Shown: positions 23,621 to 31,405 of the stretch, in pieces | Numbering within the stretch: position 1 is the first letter of the stretch | Layout: every line of letters starts with the position of its first letter | DNA from: Clostridia bacterium | Lineage (GTDB): Bacteria; Bacillota; Clostridia; TANB77; CAG-508 | NCBI GenBank assembly: GCA_900754285.1 | Contig: CAAECB010000037.1 | Span: forward strand, 1 to 63,030 | Reading direction: 5' to 3' | DNA length: 63,030 nucleotides | The notes under the pieces: model-generated | The model's database searches: none | What the model saw: only the letters and a program-made list of their open reading frames with translations | What the model was told of the DNA's origin: nothing | Made by a program: the position numbers and the translations under genes

Positions 23621-23672
23621 AGAAATGCGAAATAGAAAATTTATTTCTGCCAAATATTTCTTGATTGTTTGT

Positions 23673-23703
23673 TTTGATGATATTGATAATAATATTATAT
23701 TTG
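23673..23703 (+). promoter_or_regulatory. Bacteroidales-type promoter for the dNMP kinase operon
   Basis: TTTG (23673-23676), 19 nt, TATATTTG (23696-23703): a perfect consensus, 27 nt before the kinase start at 23730. Confidence 0.75.
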
Positions 23704-23729
23704 TTACGATAACTTATAAATTTAAAGAT

Positions 23730-24455
23730 ATGAAACAAGCTAAAATTATTGGAATTGCTGGCAAAGCACATAGTGGTAAAGATGTTGTTGCCAGTATTAT
23801 TACGTATCAATTATTAGTTAATAATCCAACTTATGATAAATGGAATAAAAGATATTATGTTACAAATGCTTTATTAAGAGAAGATTTAATTATTCATTTT
23901 GCCGACCCATTAAAACAAGTTCTTTCTATTATAACAGGACTTAGTATAAAACAAATTAATGAAAATAAAGATAAAGGTTATTATCTTTGGGATAAACAAA
24001 AGTTGGTTGGAGATAATTATCCTAATGATTATAAATTAATTGATATTAAAAGTTTAGAAGTTACAGGATTAATTAATTATATAAAACAATTTGACGGTAA
24101 AATTGCTATTACTATTAGAACTCTTCTTCAATTTATTGGAACAGAATTAATGAAGAAAAGATTTGATAATAATGTTTGGATTAGACCTACTATTAATAAT
24201 GCTCATGAAATAGCTAATAGATATTCTTTATGTATTATACCAGATGTTAGATTTAAAGATGAAGAAGAAGCTATTCATAAAGCAGGCGGTAAAGTTATTC
24301 GTATTTGGCGAGATGATGCTCATATAGAATATTATAATAGTAATCATGTTAGCGAAGAGATAAATATTAATGCTGATAAAACTATTTATAATAATGGTAG
24401 TTTACAAGATTTATATAATGAAATAGCTAAAGTTATAAAAGATGAAGTATTGTAG
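23730..24455 (+). CDS. Deoxynucleoside monophosphate kinase, 241 aa
   Basis: MKQAKIIGIAGKAHSGKDVVASII holds the P-loop GKAHSGKD. Further signature stretches are IIHFADPLKQVL, TIRTLLQFIGTELMKKRFDNNVWIRP and IPDVRFKDEEEAIHKAGGKVIRI, as in T4 gene 1-type kinases that phosphorylate dNMPs. Upstream in-frame codons from 23553 are ignored because the promoter at 23673-23703 would lie inside them. The enzyme feeds the dNTP pool together with ThyX and dUTPase downstream. The last 14 nt overlap the next gene. Confidence 0.8.
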   Translation: MKQAKIIGIAGKAHSGKDVVASIITYQLLVNNPTYDKWNKRYYVTNALLREDLIIHFADPLKQVLSIITGLSIKQINENKDKGYYLWDKQKLVGDNYPNDYKLIDIKSLEVTGLINYIKQFDGKIAITIRTLLQFIGTELMKKRFDNNVWIRPTINNAHEIANRYSLCIIPDVRFKDEEEAIHKAGGKVIRIWRDDAHIEYYNSNHVSEEININADKTIYNNGSLQDLYNEIAKVIKDEVL

Positions 24456-24855
24456 TTATAATGGTAGGCATTCCCTACGGGCAAGCTACAATGTACTTAA
24501 AAATCATCCTGATTATGGTGTTAATGCTGCACCTACTGTTTGTTATATATGTAAGAAACCGATGTTTTATACACCTTTCTTTAATACAATGAACAGAGAT
24601 TGCTCAAAAGAAATTAATACTATTAATGGTGTAGTTTGTCCAGAATGTAAAGCAAAGCTAGAAATAGCTACGTTGTTTATTAAAACATTTGAAGAAGAAG
24701 ATACAATTAGATTTGGTAGTTATATATTTATAAATGATAATGCTCTTGAAAATTATTTTGATAATGTTGAAGCATTGGATAAAATTAATTATATGCATCC
24801 AAAAGATTTTGATTTTCTTCGTAATGATATTAATTTAGATTTGTCGAATTTTTAA
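24442..24855 (+). CDS. Zinc-ribbon protein, 137 aa, with a repeat-derived N-terminus
   Basis: The zinc ribbon is seen as VCYICKKPM (about residue 32) and VVCPECKAKL (about residue 60), followed by a beta-rich tail resembling that of the paralogue at 6598-6945. The N-terminal sequence RHSLRASYN is encoded by a forward repeat copy (24470-24490) read in its third frame. The start lies inside the previous gene (ATGAAGTATTGTAG). A later start is possible. Function unknown. Confidence 0.5.
   Translation: MKYCSYNGRHSLRASYNVLKNHPDYGVNAAPTVCYICKKPMFYTPFFNTMNRDCSKEINTINGVVCPECKAKLEIATLFIKTFEEEDTIRFGSYIFINDNALENYFDNVEALDKINYMHPKDFDFLRNDINLDLSNF
24470..24490 (+). repeat. Interspersed repeat, forward, coding
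   Basis: ATTCCCTACGGGCAAGCTAC; encodes HSLRASYN, the third possible frame. Confidence 0.9.
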
Positions 24856-24866
24856 TTATAATTGAT

Positions 24867-25739
24867 ATGAAAATTATTGAACCTTCAGTTGAACTTTGGT
24901 TACAAGAAGATGCTAAAGCTCATGTTGCAAGATGTGCAAGAGTTTGTTATGGTAGAGAAACAGGTAATGATGAAGCTACTATAAGAAGATTGATTAATGA
25001 TAAACATTGGAGTATGTTTCGTCATGAAAGTGTTTATGCAATGATACCTAATCATGATAGAAATTTAGGAGATTTAGCTGCTTATTATGCTAATTGTCCT
25101 TATATTAATATTCATGTGTTTGATGGCTATACTTATGTTTCTACAAATAGAAATTTTATAATGGATAATGAAGATTATCCTTTTATTAAATTAATTAAAC
25201 AATATCAAGTAGATAGACATAAATTTATTAGTATTGAAGAACATAGACAAATAACTATGCCTATGTTAAGATATACATTTAAAGTTACTACTCAAATTAG
25301 TACTAGTAGAGAACTTAATAGAGTTTCTCCTAATAGTATTGCTGAAAGAAGTACTAGATATGTATATGAAGATGGAACTCTTTGTAGACCTCATTGGATG
25401 ACGAATGAAGAAGCAGAAATGATAAATAATGATGAGCATAAAGTATTTTCTGTAGGTAGTAAAAAACTTAATGAATATTTTGATTCTTGTGATTTAAGTT
25501 TTAGTTCATATAAACGTCTTATAGATATATATAAAATGAATAGACAAGATGCTCGCGGTGTTCTTCCTCTTGATACTGCAACTATTTGTGCATATACTTA
25601 CTCTTATAAAGAATGGTGTCATATATTAGATTTAAGATATTATGGAACTACTGGACGACCACATGAAAACGCCCGTATAATTGCTGGTATGATTAGAAAT
25701 AAATTAATGGATTTAGGTTATGAATTTAGAGAAGGATAA
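24867..25739 (+). CDS. thyX: FAD-dependent thymidylate synthase, 290 aa
   Basis: The ThyX signature appears as SRELNRVSPNSIAERSTRY (about residues 147-165), matching RHR-x7-S with asparagine in place of the histidine. Other family pieces are HWSMFRHESVYAMI near the N-terminus and CHILDLRYYGTTGRPHENARIIAGMI near the C-terminus. It methylates dUMP to dTMP using folate and FAD. The length is usual for the family with short insertions. Its neighbours, dNMP kinase and dUTPase, make a thymidine-nucleotide module. Confidence 0.85.
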   Translation: MKIIEPSVELWLQEDAKAHVARCARVCYGRETGNDEATIRRLINDKHWSMFRHESVYAMIPNHDRNLGDLAAYYANCPYINIHVFDGYTYVSTNRNFIMDNEDYPFIKLIKQYQVDRHKFISIEEHRQITMPMLRYTFKVTTQISTSRELNRVSPNSIAERSTRYVYEDGTLCRPHWMTNEEAEMINNDEHKVFSVGSKKLNEYFDSCDLSFSSYKRLIDIYKMNRQDARGVLPLDTATICAYTYSYKEWCHILDLRYYGTTGRPHENARIIAGMIRNKLMDLGYEFREG

Positions 25740-25741
25740 AT

Positions 25742-25915
25742 ATGAATAAGTTGCAAGATTTAAAATGTTTTCTTCATTTACATAAATATGAAATTTATAA
25801 AGAAGAAGAATGCAAAGATGTTCGAGGAAATGTGATTGGTAAAATTATTATCAATCGTTGTTCTAATTGCGGTAAAATTAAATCAACTATTATTGAAACA
25901 GTAAAGAATTATTGA
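25742..25915 (+). CDS. Small zinc-binding protein, 57 aa
   Basis: An ORF of 57 codons fitting exactly between ThyX (2 nt before) and the next gene (1 nt after). It has CFLHLHKYE near the N-terminus and CSNCGK near residue 41, giving a possible C-H-C-C zinc site, and a strand-turn-strand pattern (GNVIGKIIINRCSNCGKIKSTII). This resembles small zinc-ribbon proteins seen in many tailed phages. Function unknown; the tight packing supports the gene. Confidence 0.55.
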   Translation: MNKLQDLKCFLHLHKYEIYKEEECKDVRGNVIGKIIINRCSNCGKIKSTIIETVKNY

Positions 25916-25916
25916 T

Positions 25917-26702
25917 ATGGGAACAATTAATCAAAGTTTATATAGTATTGATATGAGATTATCATCTATTATAGATGAAATAATTGAAAATGGTGGAGAA
26001 ATAACAGAAGAATTAGCAAAAGAACTTGAAATTACTCAAGATAATCTTAAAGAAAAACTTGATAATTATAGAAAAGTTATTGCAGAAATTTCTTCTCGTA
26101 TTGATTATTGTAAAAATGAAAAAACTAGAATAGATGCTTTATCTAAATCAAGACAAAGAATTGTTGATAGATTAAAAGCCAGTATGCTAGATGCAGTTCT
26201 TAAATATGGTGATACTAATAAGTCTGGCAATAAAGTAATAGAATTAGATGATAGTAAATTAATGACTAGAGCAAGTAAAGTTTGTGAAGTTGATACTAAT
26301 CTTGTTTTAGAATTAAAAGATGCTGCTTTTGATAGATTAAGAGAATTATGGAATAATGATATGCTATTAGATTCTAATGAATTACAAAGCATTGATGTTG
26401 ATAGTTTTCTTAGTACATTAAATGCTAATTTTAATGCTGAATGTTCTGAAGAAAATCAAATTAATTTTACTAAAGATGATTTAGAATCTACTAGTGTTGA
26501 AATTAAATTTAACATACCTTTGATTAAACTTCTTGATAAATTAAATTATGATATTGTTAATACTTATTTTAATCATGAAGATACTGATGGAAGTTTGTCT
26601 GTCGATATAGATAAAACAAGATATAAAAATTATATTCTTACTAGAGAAGCTAAATTAAATGTTGCTCGACTTTGTGAAAATCAAACTTTAACTATTAAAT
26701 GA
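25917..26702 (+). CDS. Siphovirus Gp157-like coiled-coil protein, 261 aa
   Basis: The N-terminal 110 residues match the Gp157 pattern: SLYSIDMRLSSIIDEIIENGGEITEELAKEL, then DNYRKVIAEISSRIDYCKNEKTRIDALSKSRQRIVDRLKASMLDAV, a long coiled coil followed by a beta segment. The C-terminal half is longer than in typical Gp157 and contains acidic stretches. Gp157-type proteins are linked to phage resistance or replication accessory roles in lactic phages (known loosely); the function here is not established. Confidence 0.55.
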   Translation: MGTINQSLYSIDMRLSSIIDEIIENGGEITEELAKELEITQDNLKEKLDNYRKVIAEISSRIDYCKNEKTRIDALSKSRQRIVDRLKASMLDAVLKYGDTNKSGNKVIELDDSKLMTRASKVCEVDTNLVLELKDAAFDRLRELWNNDMLLDSNELQSIDVDSFLSTLNANFNAECSEENQINFTKDDLESTSVEIKFNIPLIKLLDKLNYDIVNTYFNHEDTDGSLSVDIDKTRYKNYILTREAKLNVARLCENQTLTIK

Positions 26703-26703
26703 T

Positions 26704-26991
26704 ATGAAAAAGAATACTCTTGCTTTAAATATTGGAGAAGAAGCATTAATTGAAGGTTTTGGTATTGTTAGATGTATTAAATCTAATATAAAATCTAATA
26801 TATTTTCTTGTTCACAATGCTGTATGTATGGAAAACATGGAGGATGTATGTCTGGAGAATTAGCAAATATTGATAGTCTTGGATATTGTCTTGGTGAATA
26901 TAGAAATAAGAAAGGACTTGATGATTGTGAAGAAGGAGTTATTTTTACTAGAGTTACCGCTGTTGTTAAACTTAAAGATATAAAATTATGA
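26704..26991 (+). CDS. Cysteine-rich small protein, 95 aa
   Basis: Contains IFSCSQCCMYGKHGGCMSGE and a later YCLGE and DDCEE, six or seven cysteines in about 45 residues, so it may bind one or two zinc ions. A beta tail follows (GVIFTRVTAVVKLKDIKL). The start is 1 nt after the previous stop, and the end overlaps the next start by 4 nt. The family is unknown; it resembles small phage-encoded cysteine-rich proteins of Bacteroidales. Confidence 0.5.
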   Translation: MKKNTLALNIGEEALIEGFGIVRCIKSNIKSNIFSCSQCCMYGKHGGCMSGELANIDSLGYCLGEYRNKKGLDDCEEGVIFTRVTAVVKLKDIKL

Positions 26992-28055
26992 GTTATAGAG
27001 TTATTGGACAACCCTGGCGATATGCTGGGGTTGTCAATGTAGAAGATTGTAAAACTACAGAAGAAGTAATGATTAAAGCTGGTCTTGACTATGAAGTTAA
27101 GAAACATGAACTTGTTGCTAAAATGCCTATTGATGTAATGAATATGGATAAAGCATTAGATGATTTTAATAATCTTAAAAAGAAAGATTCTGATGCACAT
27201 ATTTTAGGTAGTAATTTATATACTACTTGTCCTAATGCTTATTGTACTTATCGTGATGATTATAAAATTCCTCTAGGTACTGTTAAGAAACAATATACTA
27301 TTGTTCAAAATAAAGAAGCTTTTAAATTCTTTGATGATGCAATAGGAACAAATGAAGCTAAATGGCAAACTGCTGGTTTCTTTGGTAATGGAGAAAGAAT
27401 ATTTGTTTCTGCTAAATTACCTGATAATATTAGAGTAAAAGGTGATATTGTAGAAAATTATCTTTTATTTGTTAATAATCATGATGGTAATGGTGGAGTT
27501 AAAATATTATTTACTCCTATTAGGGTTATTTGTCAAAATACATTAGCTGCTGCTTTGAAGAGTGGAAATGCTTTATCATATAAACATACTAGTTCTGTTC
27601 ATAAAAATATAGAAGAAGCCCATCGTGTATTAGGAATTACAAAACAAATTATACAAGCTACAAATGATGCATATAATTTATTAGAAAGTATAAAAATGAC
27701 TGATGAACAAGTTATGAAATATATCTGTGAATTTTATTTGACAGATGAAGAAAAAGCGAAACTTCTTAATACAGGTCATAGTTATAAACAAGTTATATAT
27801 AGAAATGGTCAGGCTTGTAATGATGCAGATATTAGTACACGTAAGTTGAATATTATTAGTGATACTTGGGACTATTATAATGTTGGTATCGGACAAAAAG
27901 AAATAGTTGGTACTGCATGGGGTGCTTATAATTCTATTACTGGCTATTATAGTAATGTTGATACAGCTACAGGTGCGAAACGAATGGATAGTATAATGTT
28001 TGGAGATAAAAGTAGAAAATTAAAAGAAGCATTAGAATATGAATTTGTTATTTAA
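26988..28055 (+). CDS. DUF932 (phage/plasmid-like TIGR03299) family protein, 355 aa
   Basis: The family pattern is visible: a YTIVQNKEAFKFFDDAI core, GFFGNGERIFVSAKLPDNIRV, NYLLFVNNHDGNGGVKILFTPIRVICQNTL, then SYKHTSSVHKNIEEAHRVLG, and a C-terminal AWGAYNSITGYYSNVD. These residues correspond to the conserved W-G, HDGs and RVVCxNTL features of DUF932 proteins, which occur on plasmids and phages. The biochemical role is not known; an association with DNA modification or replication has been suggested for the family. It is co-transcribed with the Gp157-like gene. Confidence 0.75.
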   Translation: MSYRVIGQPWRYAGVVNVEDCKTTEEVMIKAGLDYEVKKHELVAKMPIDVMNMDKALDDFNNLKKKDSDAHILGSNLYTTCPNAYCTYRDDYKIPLGTVKKQYTIVQNKEAFKFFDDAIGTNEAKWQTAGFFGNGERIFVSAKLPDNIRVKGDIVENYLLFVNNHDGNGGVKILFTPIRVICQNTLAAALKSGNALSYKHTSSVHKNIEEAHRVLGITKQIIQATNDAYNLLESIKMTDEQVMKYICEFYLTDEEKAKLLNTGHSYKQVIYRNGQACNDADISTRKLNIISDTWDYYNVGIGQKEIVGTAWGAYNSITGYYSNVDTATGAKRMDSIMFGDKSRKLKEALEYEFVI

Positions 28056-28061
28056 AATTAT

Positions 28062-28568
28062 GTGATTATGGAAAAGACAATTAATGAAATTAAAATTGAT
28101 ATTCCTGAAGGAACAGAAGCATATTTAGAAAATAATATTATTAAATTTAGACCTATTAAAAAAGAACTTACTTATGATGATATAGCTAAAGAATTATTTA
28201 AAGATAAAAAAACTTATTATACTGATGCTTTTTGTAATATAAAATTTATAAAAGCTCTAAATAATGATTATAATGATACAAATAATTGTACTTCTGAAAA
28301 GCAAGCCAAAAAGCTTCTTGCCATTAATCAACTAATGAATGTTGCTAAATATCTTAATGGTGGTTGGCAACCTGATTGGGATAATAAGAATAAAATTGAA
28401 TATAAATATTATCTTTATATAGATTATCCTGGTAATAAAATAGAAATAGCATATGTAGCAAGTTGTTGTTCTGATGGTATATATTTTAAATCTAAAGAAC
28501 TTGCTCAACAAGCTATTGATATTTTAGGAGAAGAAACTATTAAACTTTCTTTATGTACTGATTGGTAA
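28062..28568 (+). CDS. Conserved phage protein of unknown function, 168 aa
   Basis: Contains the segment AINQLMNVAKYLNGGWQPDWDNKNKIEYKYYLYIDYPGNKIEIAYVA and ELAQQAIDILGEETIKL, a pattern I associate with small phage proteins of Bacteroidales (W-x-P-D-W, a YY-strand, then a helix with FKSKELAQQAI), but no function is known to me. An alternative start two codons later (28068) is equally likely. It lies between the DUF932 and dUTPase genes. Confidence 0.55.
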   Translation: MIMEKTINEIKIDIPEGTEAYLENNIIKFRPIKKELTYDDIAKELFKDKKTYYTDAFCNIKFIKALNNDYNDTNNCTSEKQAKKLLAINQLMNVAKYLNGGWQPDWDNKNKIEYKYYLYIDYPGNKIEIAYVASCCSDGIYFKSKELAQQAIDILGEETIKLSLCTDW

Positions 28569-28585
28569 TTAAATAAATAAAGATT

Positions 28586-29260
28586 ATGAAAAGAAATGAA
28601 AATTATGTAGAACATGCACTTAAAATGTTACTTTCTGGTAGTAAAAATGGAGATGTGCTTAATTATTTAATTAAACAAGATGAACTTAATAAAATAATAC
28701 CTGTTAAATGTTGGAGAGAAAATAAAGATATACCTCTTCCTACTTATGCTCACGATGGCGATGCTTGTTGTGACTTATATGCTCAATCTATTGAATATGA
28801 TGCTAAAAAAGATAGATATATTGTTCATACAGGATTACATATGGCTTTAGATAAAGATTATGAATGCGAAGTAAAACCTAGAAGTTCTCTTACTAAAACT
28901 GAATATTATATAGCTAATATGCCTGGTTGTATAGATGAACCTTATAGAGGAGAAATAACGGTGGTATTTAAATGTAGAGATAATATTAATTTTTTAAATA
29001 TAATTGATAGTATTAGAATTAACTTAGACAAAATTAATAATAATAAATCTAATGATTCTTATATTCATGTTCTTAATGCTATAGATAGAGATAGATATGA
29101 ACTTAATGATATGAATAAATTCCCTTATAAAGTAGGAGATAGAATTGCTCAAATTCTTGTTCGTAAAAGAACTAAGATTGAATGGCAAGAAGTTGATAAA
29201 TTAGAAGATTTAGGTGAAACAGATAGAGGACAAGGTGGTTATGGAAGCACAGGCAAATAA
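28586..29260 (+). CDS. dut: dUTPase, 224 aa
   Basis: All five trimeric dUTPase motifs are visible: motif 1 DACCDLYA, motif 2 PRSSLT, motif 3 GCIDEPYRGEI, motif 4 GDRIAQILV, motif 5 RGQGGYGSTG. A 40-residue insertion with NIIDSIRINLDKINNNKSND lies between motifs 3 and 4, and the N-terminal 25 residues are extra compared with minimal dUTPases. The enzyme splits dUTP to dUMP and pyrophosphate, limiting uracil incorporation and giving ThyX its substrate. It overlaps the next gene by 20 nt. Confidence 0.9.
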   Translation: MKRNENYVEHALKMLLSGSKNGDVLNYLIKQDELNKIIPVKCWRENKDIPLPTYAHDGDACCDLYAQSIEYDAKKDRYIVHTGLHMALDKDYECEVKPRSSLTKTEYYIANMPGCIDEPYRGEITVVFKCRDNINFLNIIDSIRINLDKINNNKSNDSYIHVLNAIDRDRYELNDMNKFPYKVGDRIAQILVRKRTKIEWQEVDKLEDLGETDRGQGGYGSTGK

Positions 29261-29510
29261 ATTAAAACCTTTATATAATAATTCTCCAGTAAATGCTGGA
29301 GATTATTTTATTCATATTAAAACTGAGAATTTATATAAAGTTATAGAAGCAAGAGATAATCTTATTAAATTAAATGGTAAATGGAGTCCTGGAGTTATAT
29401 ATACTAGAGCTGATATTGAAAGTCAAATGTATGTTAGAACTCTTGATGATTTTCGTAATCATTTTAGTCTTGCTCATGGTTTTACAGATGAAGAAGTTGT
29501 ACAAGTATGA
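29241..29510 (+). CDS. Unknown protein, 89 aa
   Basis: The start MEAQANKL at 29241 is chosen, though an earlier in-frame ATG exists at 29214 inside dUTPase. It contains GDYFIHIKTENLYKVIEARDNLIKLNGKWSPGVIYTR, a small beta-barrel-like repeat pattern, and ends with a helix (DFRNHFSLAHGFTDEEV). It is coupled to dUTPase and to the thioredoxin-like gene by overlaps. The function is unknown. Confidence 0.5.
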   Translation: MEAQANKLKPLYNNSPVNAGDYFIHIKTENLYKVIEARDNLIKLNGKWSPGVIYTRADIESQMYVRTLDDFRNHFSLAHGFTDEEVVQV

Positions 29511-29767
29511 AAATAATAGAAGTTATAACAATTAAAGATTGTCTTGCTTGTGAATTTGTTAGTAGTATATTACAAGATACATGTAAAGATAAAGATATAA
29601 AATGTAATATAGTAACTTGTAATCGAGATATTGCAAATAATAAATATAAAACTAATGTTTTTCCTACTGTTATATTTAGAGAAAATATTAGAGAAATAGC
29701 AAGAATATTTGGCTCTATGCCTGCTGATTTTTATAAATGTGTTATTGATAAATTTGAAATGTTGTAA
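29507..29767 (+). CDS. Thioredoxin/glutaredoxin-like protein, 86 aa
   Basis: It opens with a strand, MKIIEVITIKDCLACEFV, carrying the redox motif C-L-A-C at the expected helix start, then KCNIVTCNRD as the second strand, and KTNVFPTVIFRENIREIARIFG with the cis-proline before the third strand (FPTVIF). That order fits a short thioredoxin fold. Phage proteins of this type often reduce ribonucleotide reductase; no reductase gene is seen in the window. The start overlaps the previous gene. Confidence 0.7.
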   Translation: MKIIEVITIKDCLACEFVSSILQDTCKDKDIKCNIVTCNRDIANNKYKTNVFPTVIFRENIREIARIFGSMPADFYKCVIDKFEML

Positions 29768-29769
29768 TT

Positions 29770-29961
29770 ATGGAAGAAGAAATTGTTGGAATTTATGATG
29801 AAGATGGACGTGGTTATATTTGTTCATGTCCATATTGCGGTAATACTGTTTATATAGAAGATTATGCTGATGATGAAACAATAGATATGATTACTGATAA
29901 TGAAGTAGTTGAAATTTATTGCGATGAATGTGAAAGTTATTTTGATGGTCAATTAGCATAG
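29770..29961 (+). CDS. Acidic zinc-ribbon protein, 63 aa
   Basis: ICSCPYCGNTVYIEDYADDE and IYCDECESYFDG form a two-pair zinc ribbon, with a very acidic linker. It is the last gene before a 527-nt gene-free region. The start lies 2 nt after the previous stop. Function is unknown; similar tiny ribbons recur in this arm at 5889, 6404, 6598, 7359 and 25742. Confidence 0.55.
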   Translation: MEEEIVGIYDEDGRGYICSCPYCGNTVYIEDYADDETIDMITDNEVVEIYCDECESYFDGQLA

Positions 29962-29998
29962 AAAGGAGGTAAAAATGAAAAAGATGTAATAGATAATA

Positions 29999-30017
29999 TA
30001 GCTTGCCCGTAGAGGAT
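29999..30017 (-). repeat. Interspersed repeat, reverse, non-coding (pair 1)
   Basis: TAGCTTGCCCGTAGAGGAT; inverted partner 15 nt downstream. Confidence 0.9.
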
Positions 30018-30032
30018 ATGATGTAATGCTAG

Positions 30033-30053
30033 CATTCCCTACGGGGGAGCTAC
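30033..30053 (+). repeat. Interspersed repeat, forward, non-coding (pair 1)
   Basis: CATTCCCTACGGGGGAGCTA; forms a hairpin with the copy at 29999. Confidence 0.8.
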
Positions 30054-30116
30054 TGCTAGTAAATGTTATAATTTAGTTATTATTTATATTGACGATTTAG
30101 TTATTGTTGATATTAC

Positions 30117-30134
30117 AGCTTGCCCGTAGGAAAG
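30117..30134 (-). repeat. Interspersed repeat, reverse, non-coding (pair 2)
   Basis: AGCTTGCCCGTAGGAAAG; inverted partner 28 nt downstream. Confidence 0.8.
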
Positions 30135-30162
30135 TGATGATTAAGCTAGCTATCATGCCTAG

Positions 30163-30184
30163 CATTCCTCTACGGGCGAGCTAA
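30163..30184 (+). repeat. Interspersed repeat, forward, non-coding (pair 2)
   Basis: CATTCCTCTACGGGCGAGCT; forms a hairpin with the copy at 30117. Confidence 0.8.
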
Positions 30185-30257
30185 AATAATCTAATTGATA
30201 TTGAAAAAATGAAAGATATTAAAGATACTGTTGTTGATTTAAGTATTAAATTTGTTG

Positions 30258-30292
30258 CCGCTATTGCTTGTGAAAGTAGTAGCGGTTTTATT
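30258..30292 (+). terminator. Terminator with the shared 16-nt loop
   Basis: CCGCTA (30258-30263), loop TTGCTTGTGAAAGTAG (30264-30279), TAGCGG (30280-30285), followed by TTTTATTT. The loop is identical to that of the hairpin at 5694-5723. Confidence 0.75.
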
Positions 30293-30406
30293 TATGATAT
30301 GCTGGAACATCAATATTTTATTATATATAATAATATTATTAAGGAGCTGTAAATAGCTGATTATCAGGCAATTATATCAATTTTGCATAGTTTTGGTTGG
30401 TACGTA

Positions 30407-30438
30407 CTTGCGTAGTCTGATTTATAATGTTATATTTG
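30407..30438 (+). promoter_or_regulatory. Bacteroidales-type promoter for repL-like gene 3
   Basis: CTTG (30407-30410), 20 nt, TATATTTG (30431-30438), 50 nt before the start. It matches the promoter of the first RepL-like gene (CTTG, 20 nt, TATATTCG). Confidence 0.65.
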
Positions 30439-30488
30439 AGTAGTCATCAAGACCATGCAAATTTTATTAATCACTAAATAATATTGTT

Positions 30489-31205
30489 ATGGATATAGTA
30501 CAAAATGAAGCTGCCGATATGCTTGAAGAATTAGCAAAGAAAGCAAGAGAAGGTAAATTAAGTAATGTTAGTTGTAATAAAATTATAAATGATTGTAAAG
30601 AAACAACTAAATTACAAGATAAAATTGATAAAGGTGATTATTTGCCAACACCTTTTGATACTAATACTTATAATAATACAGTAAGTACTAATTTGTCTGA
30701 TGGTACTGATATAAATATTAATAAAGATATAAGTAAAGAACCATTTATACAAATGCATCCTGTATTAAATTATAGATTGTTGCATTGGAATAAAATTAGT
30801 TTTACTAATGATTCATCTATTAAATTATTATTATATGTCGCTAGTATAATAAAACGAGATTGTAATTATGTTTATTTTACTAGAGATGATGTTAATAGAC
30901 ATACTGGGATGAATAATAAAACTTTTGCTGCATCTTTATCTTCATTAATAAAGATGGAAGTATTAGTCCCTATTAATAATTTAAAATCATATTACATATT
31001 AAATCATAATTTTTTATTTAATGGGAGTAAAATTAGATTATGTAAATGGGTAAATGATAATACAAAAGAAAGAAAATTAGAATTTATATATTTAGAGGGA
31101 AAAACTACCCCTGTTGTTAGTTTAAATGAAGATTATAAAAAGAAAATATTAGGAAGAATTAAATCTAGAAAATTTGAACCTTTTGAAGAAATTAAAATTG
31201 AATGA
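30489..31205 (+). CDS. RepL-like winged-helix protein 3, 238 aa
   Basis: The C-terminal domain carries the winged-helix pattern SSIKLLLYVASIIKRDCNYVYFTRDDVNRHTGMNNKTFAASLSSLIKMEVLVP and ends its wing with SYYILNHNFLFNGS, corresponding to IINPKYILYG of the 2430 copy and VINHNELFYG of the 3321 copy. The N-terminal 85 residues are helical and low-complexity with acidic segments. The role is probably replication initiation or regulation, as for the other two. Upstream there are a CTGATTATCAG palindrome and a perfect -7 box. Confidence 0.55.
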   Translation: MDIVQNEAADMLEELAKKAREGKLSNVSCNKIINDCKETTKLQDKIDKGDYLPTPFDTNTYNNTVSTNLSDGTDININKDISKEPFIQMHPVLNYRLLHWNKISFTNDSSIKLLLYVASIIKRDCNYVYFTRDDVNRHTGMNNKTFAASLSSLIKMEVLVPINNLKSYYILNHNFLFNGSKIRLCKWVNDNTKERKLEFIYLEGKTTPVVSLNEDYKKKILGRIKSRKFEPFEEIKIE

Positions 31206-31405
31206 TTATGAAAGAAAAAGAAGAACTTGTTATTGTAAAGAAATTTACTTATAATGACAAAGAAGAATTTGCTGTTCAACAAAAAGCAAGAAATGGTTAT
31301 TATTATACAGCTATTATAATGATAAAGGGAAAAAGTGTACCTGTTGTATATGATAAAGAAAATGATGCTAAAAGAATGTGTAATTTATTAAAGAAATTGT
31401 TATGA
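31202..31405 (+). CDS. Unknown small protein, 67 aa
   Basis: A short beta-rich basic protein (ELVIVKKFTYNDKEEFAVQQKARNGYYYTAIIMIKGKSVPVVYDKEND) ending in a helix. The pattern resembles a small SH3-like or DUF-type domain but I do not recognise it. The start overlaps the RepL-like stop; an alternative start at the third codon (31208) is possible. It is coupled to the next gene by a 4-nt overlap. Confidence 0.45.
   Translation: MIMKEKEELVIVKKFTYNDKEEFAVQQKARNGYYYTAIIMIKGKSVPVVYDKENDAKRMCNLLKKLL

Larger units (their letters stand above)
29962..30488. other. Gene-free region with paired repeat copies and an unusual micro-ORF
   Basis: No gene longer than a few codons is visible. Right after the preceding stop lies a strong Shine-Dalgarno-like AAAGGAGG (29962-29969), then ATG-AAA-AAG-ATG-TAA (29975-29989), odd for a phage that otherwise lacks such sites. 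Four copies of the interspersed repeat follow as two inverted pairs (29999-30053 and 30117-30184). A terminator-type hairpin stands at 30258-30292. The rest, with a CTGATTATCAG palindrome (30357-30367), GTACGTAC (30400-30407) and a host-type promoter (30407-30438), belongs to the third RepL-like gene. Confidence 0.55.
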
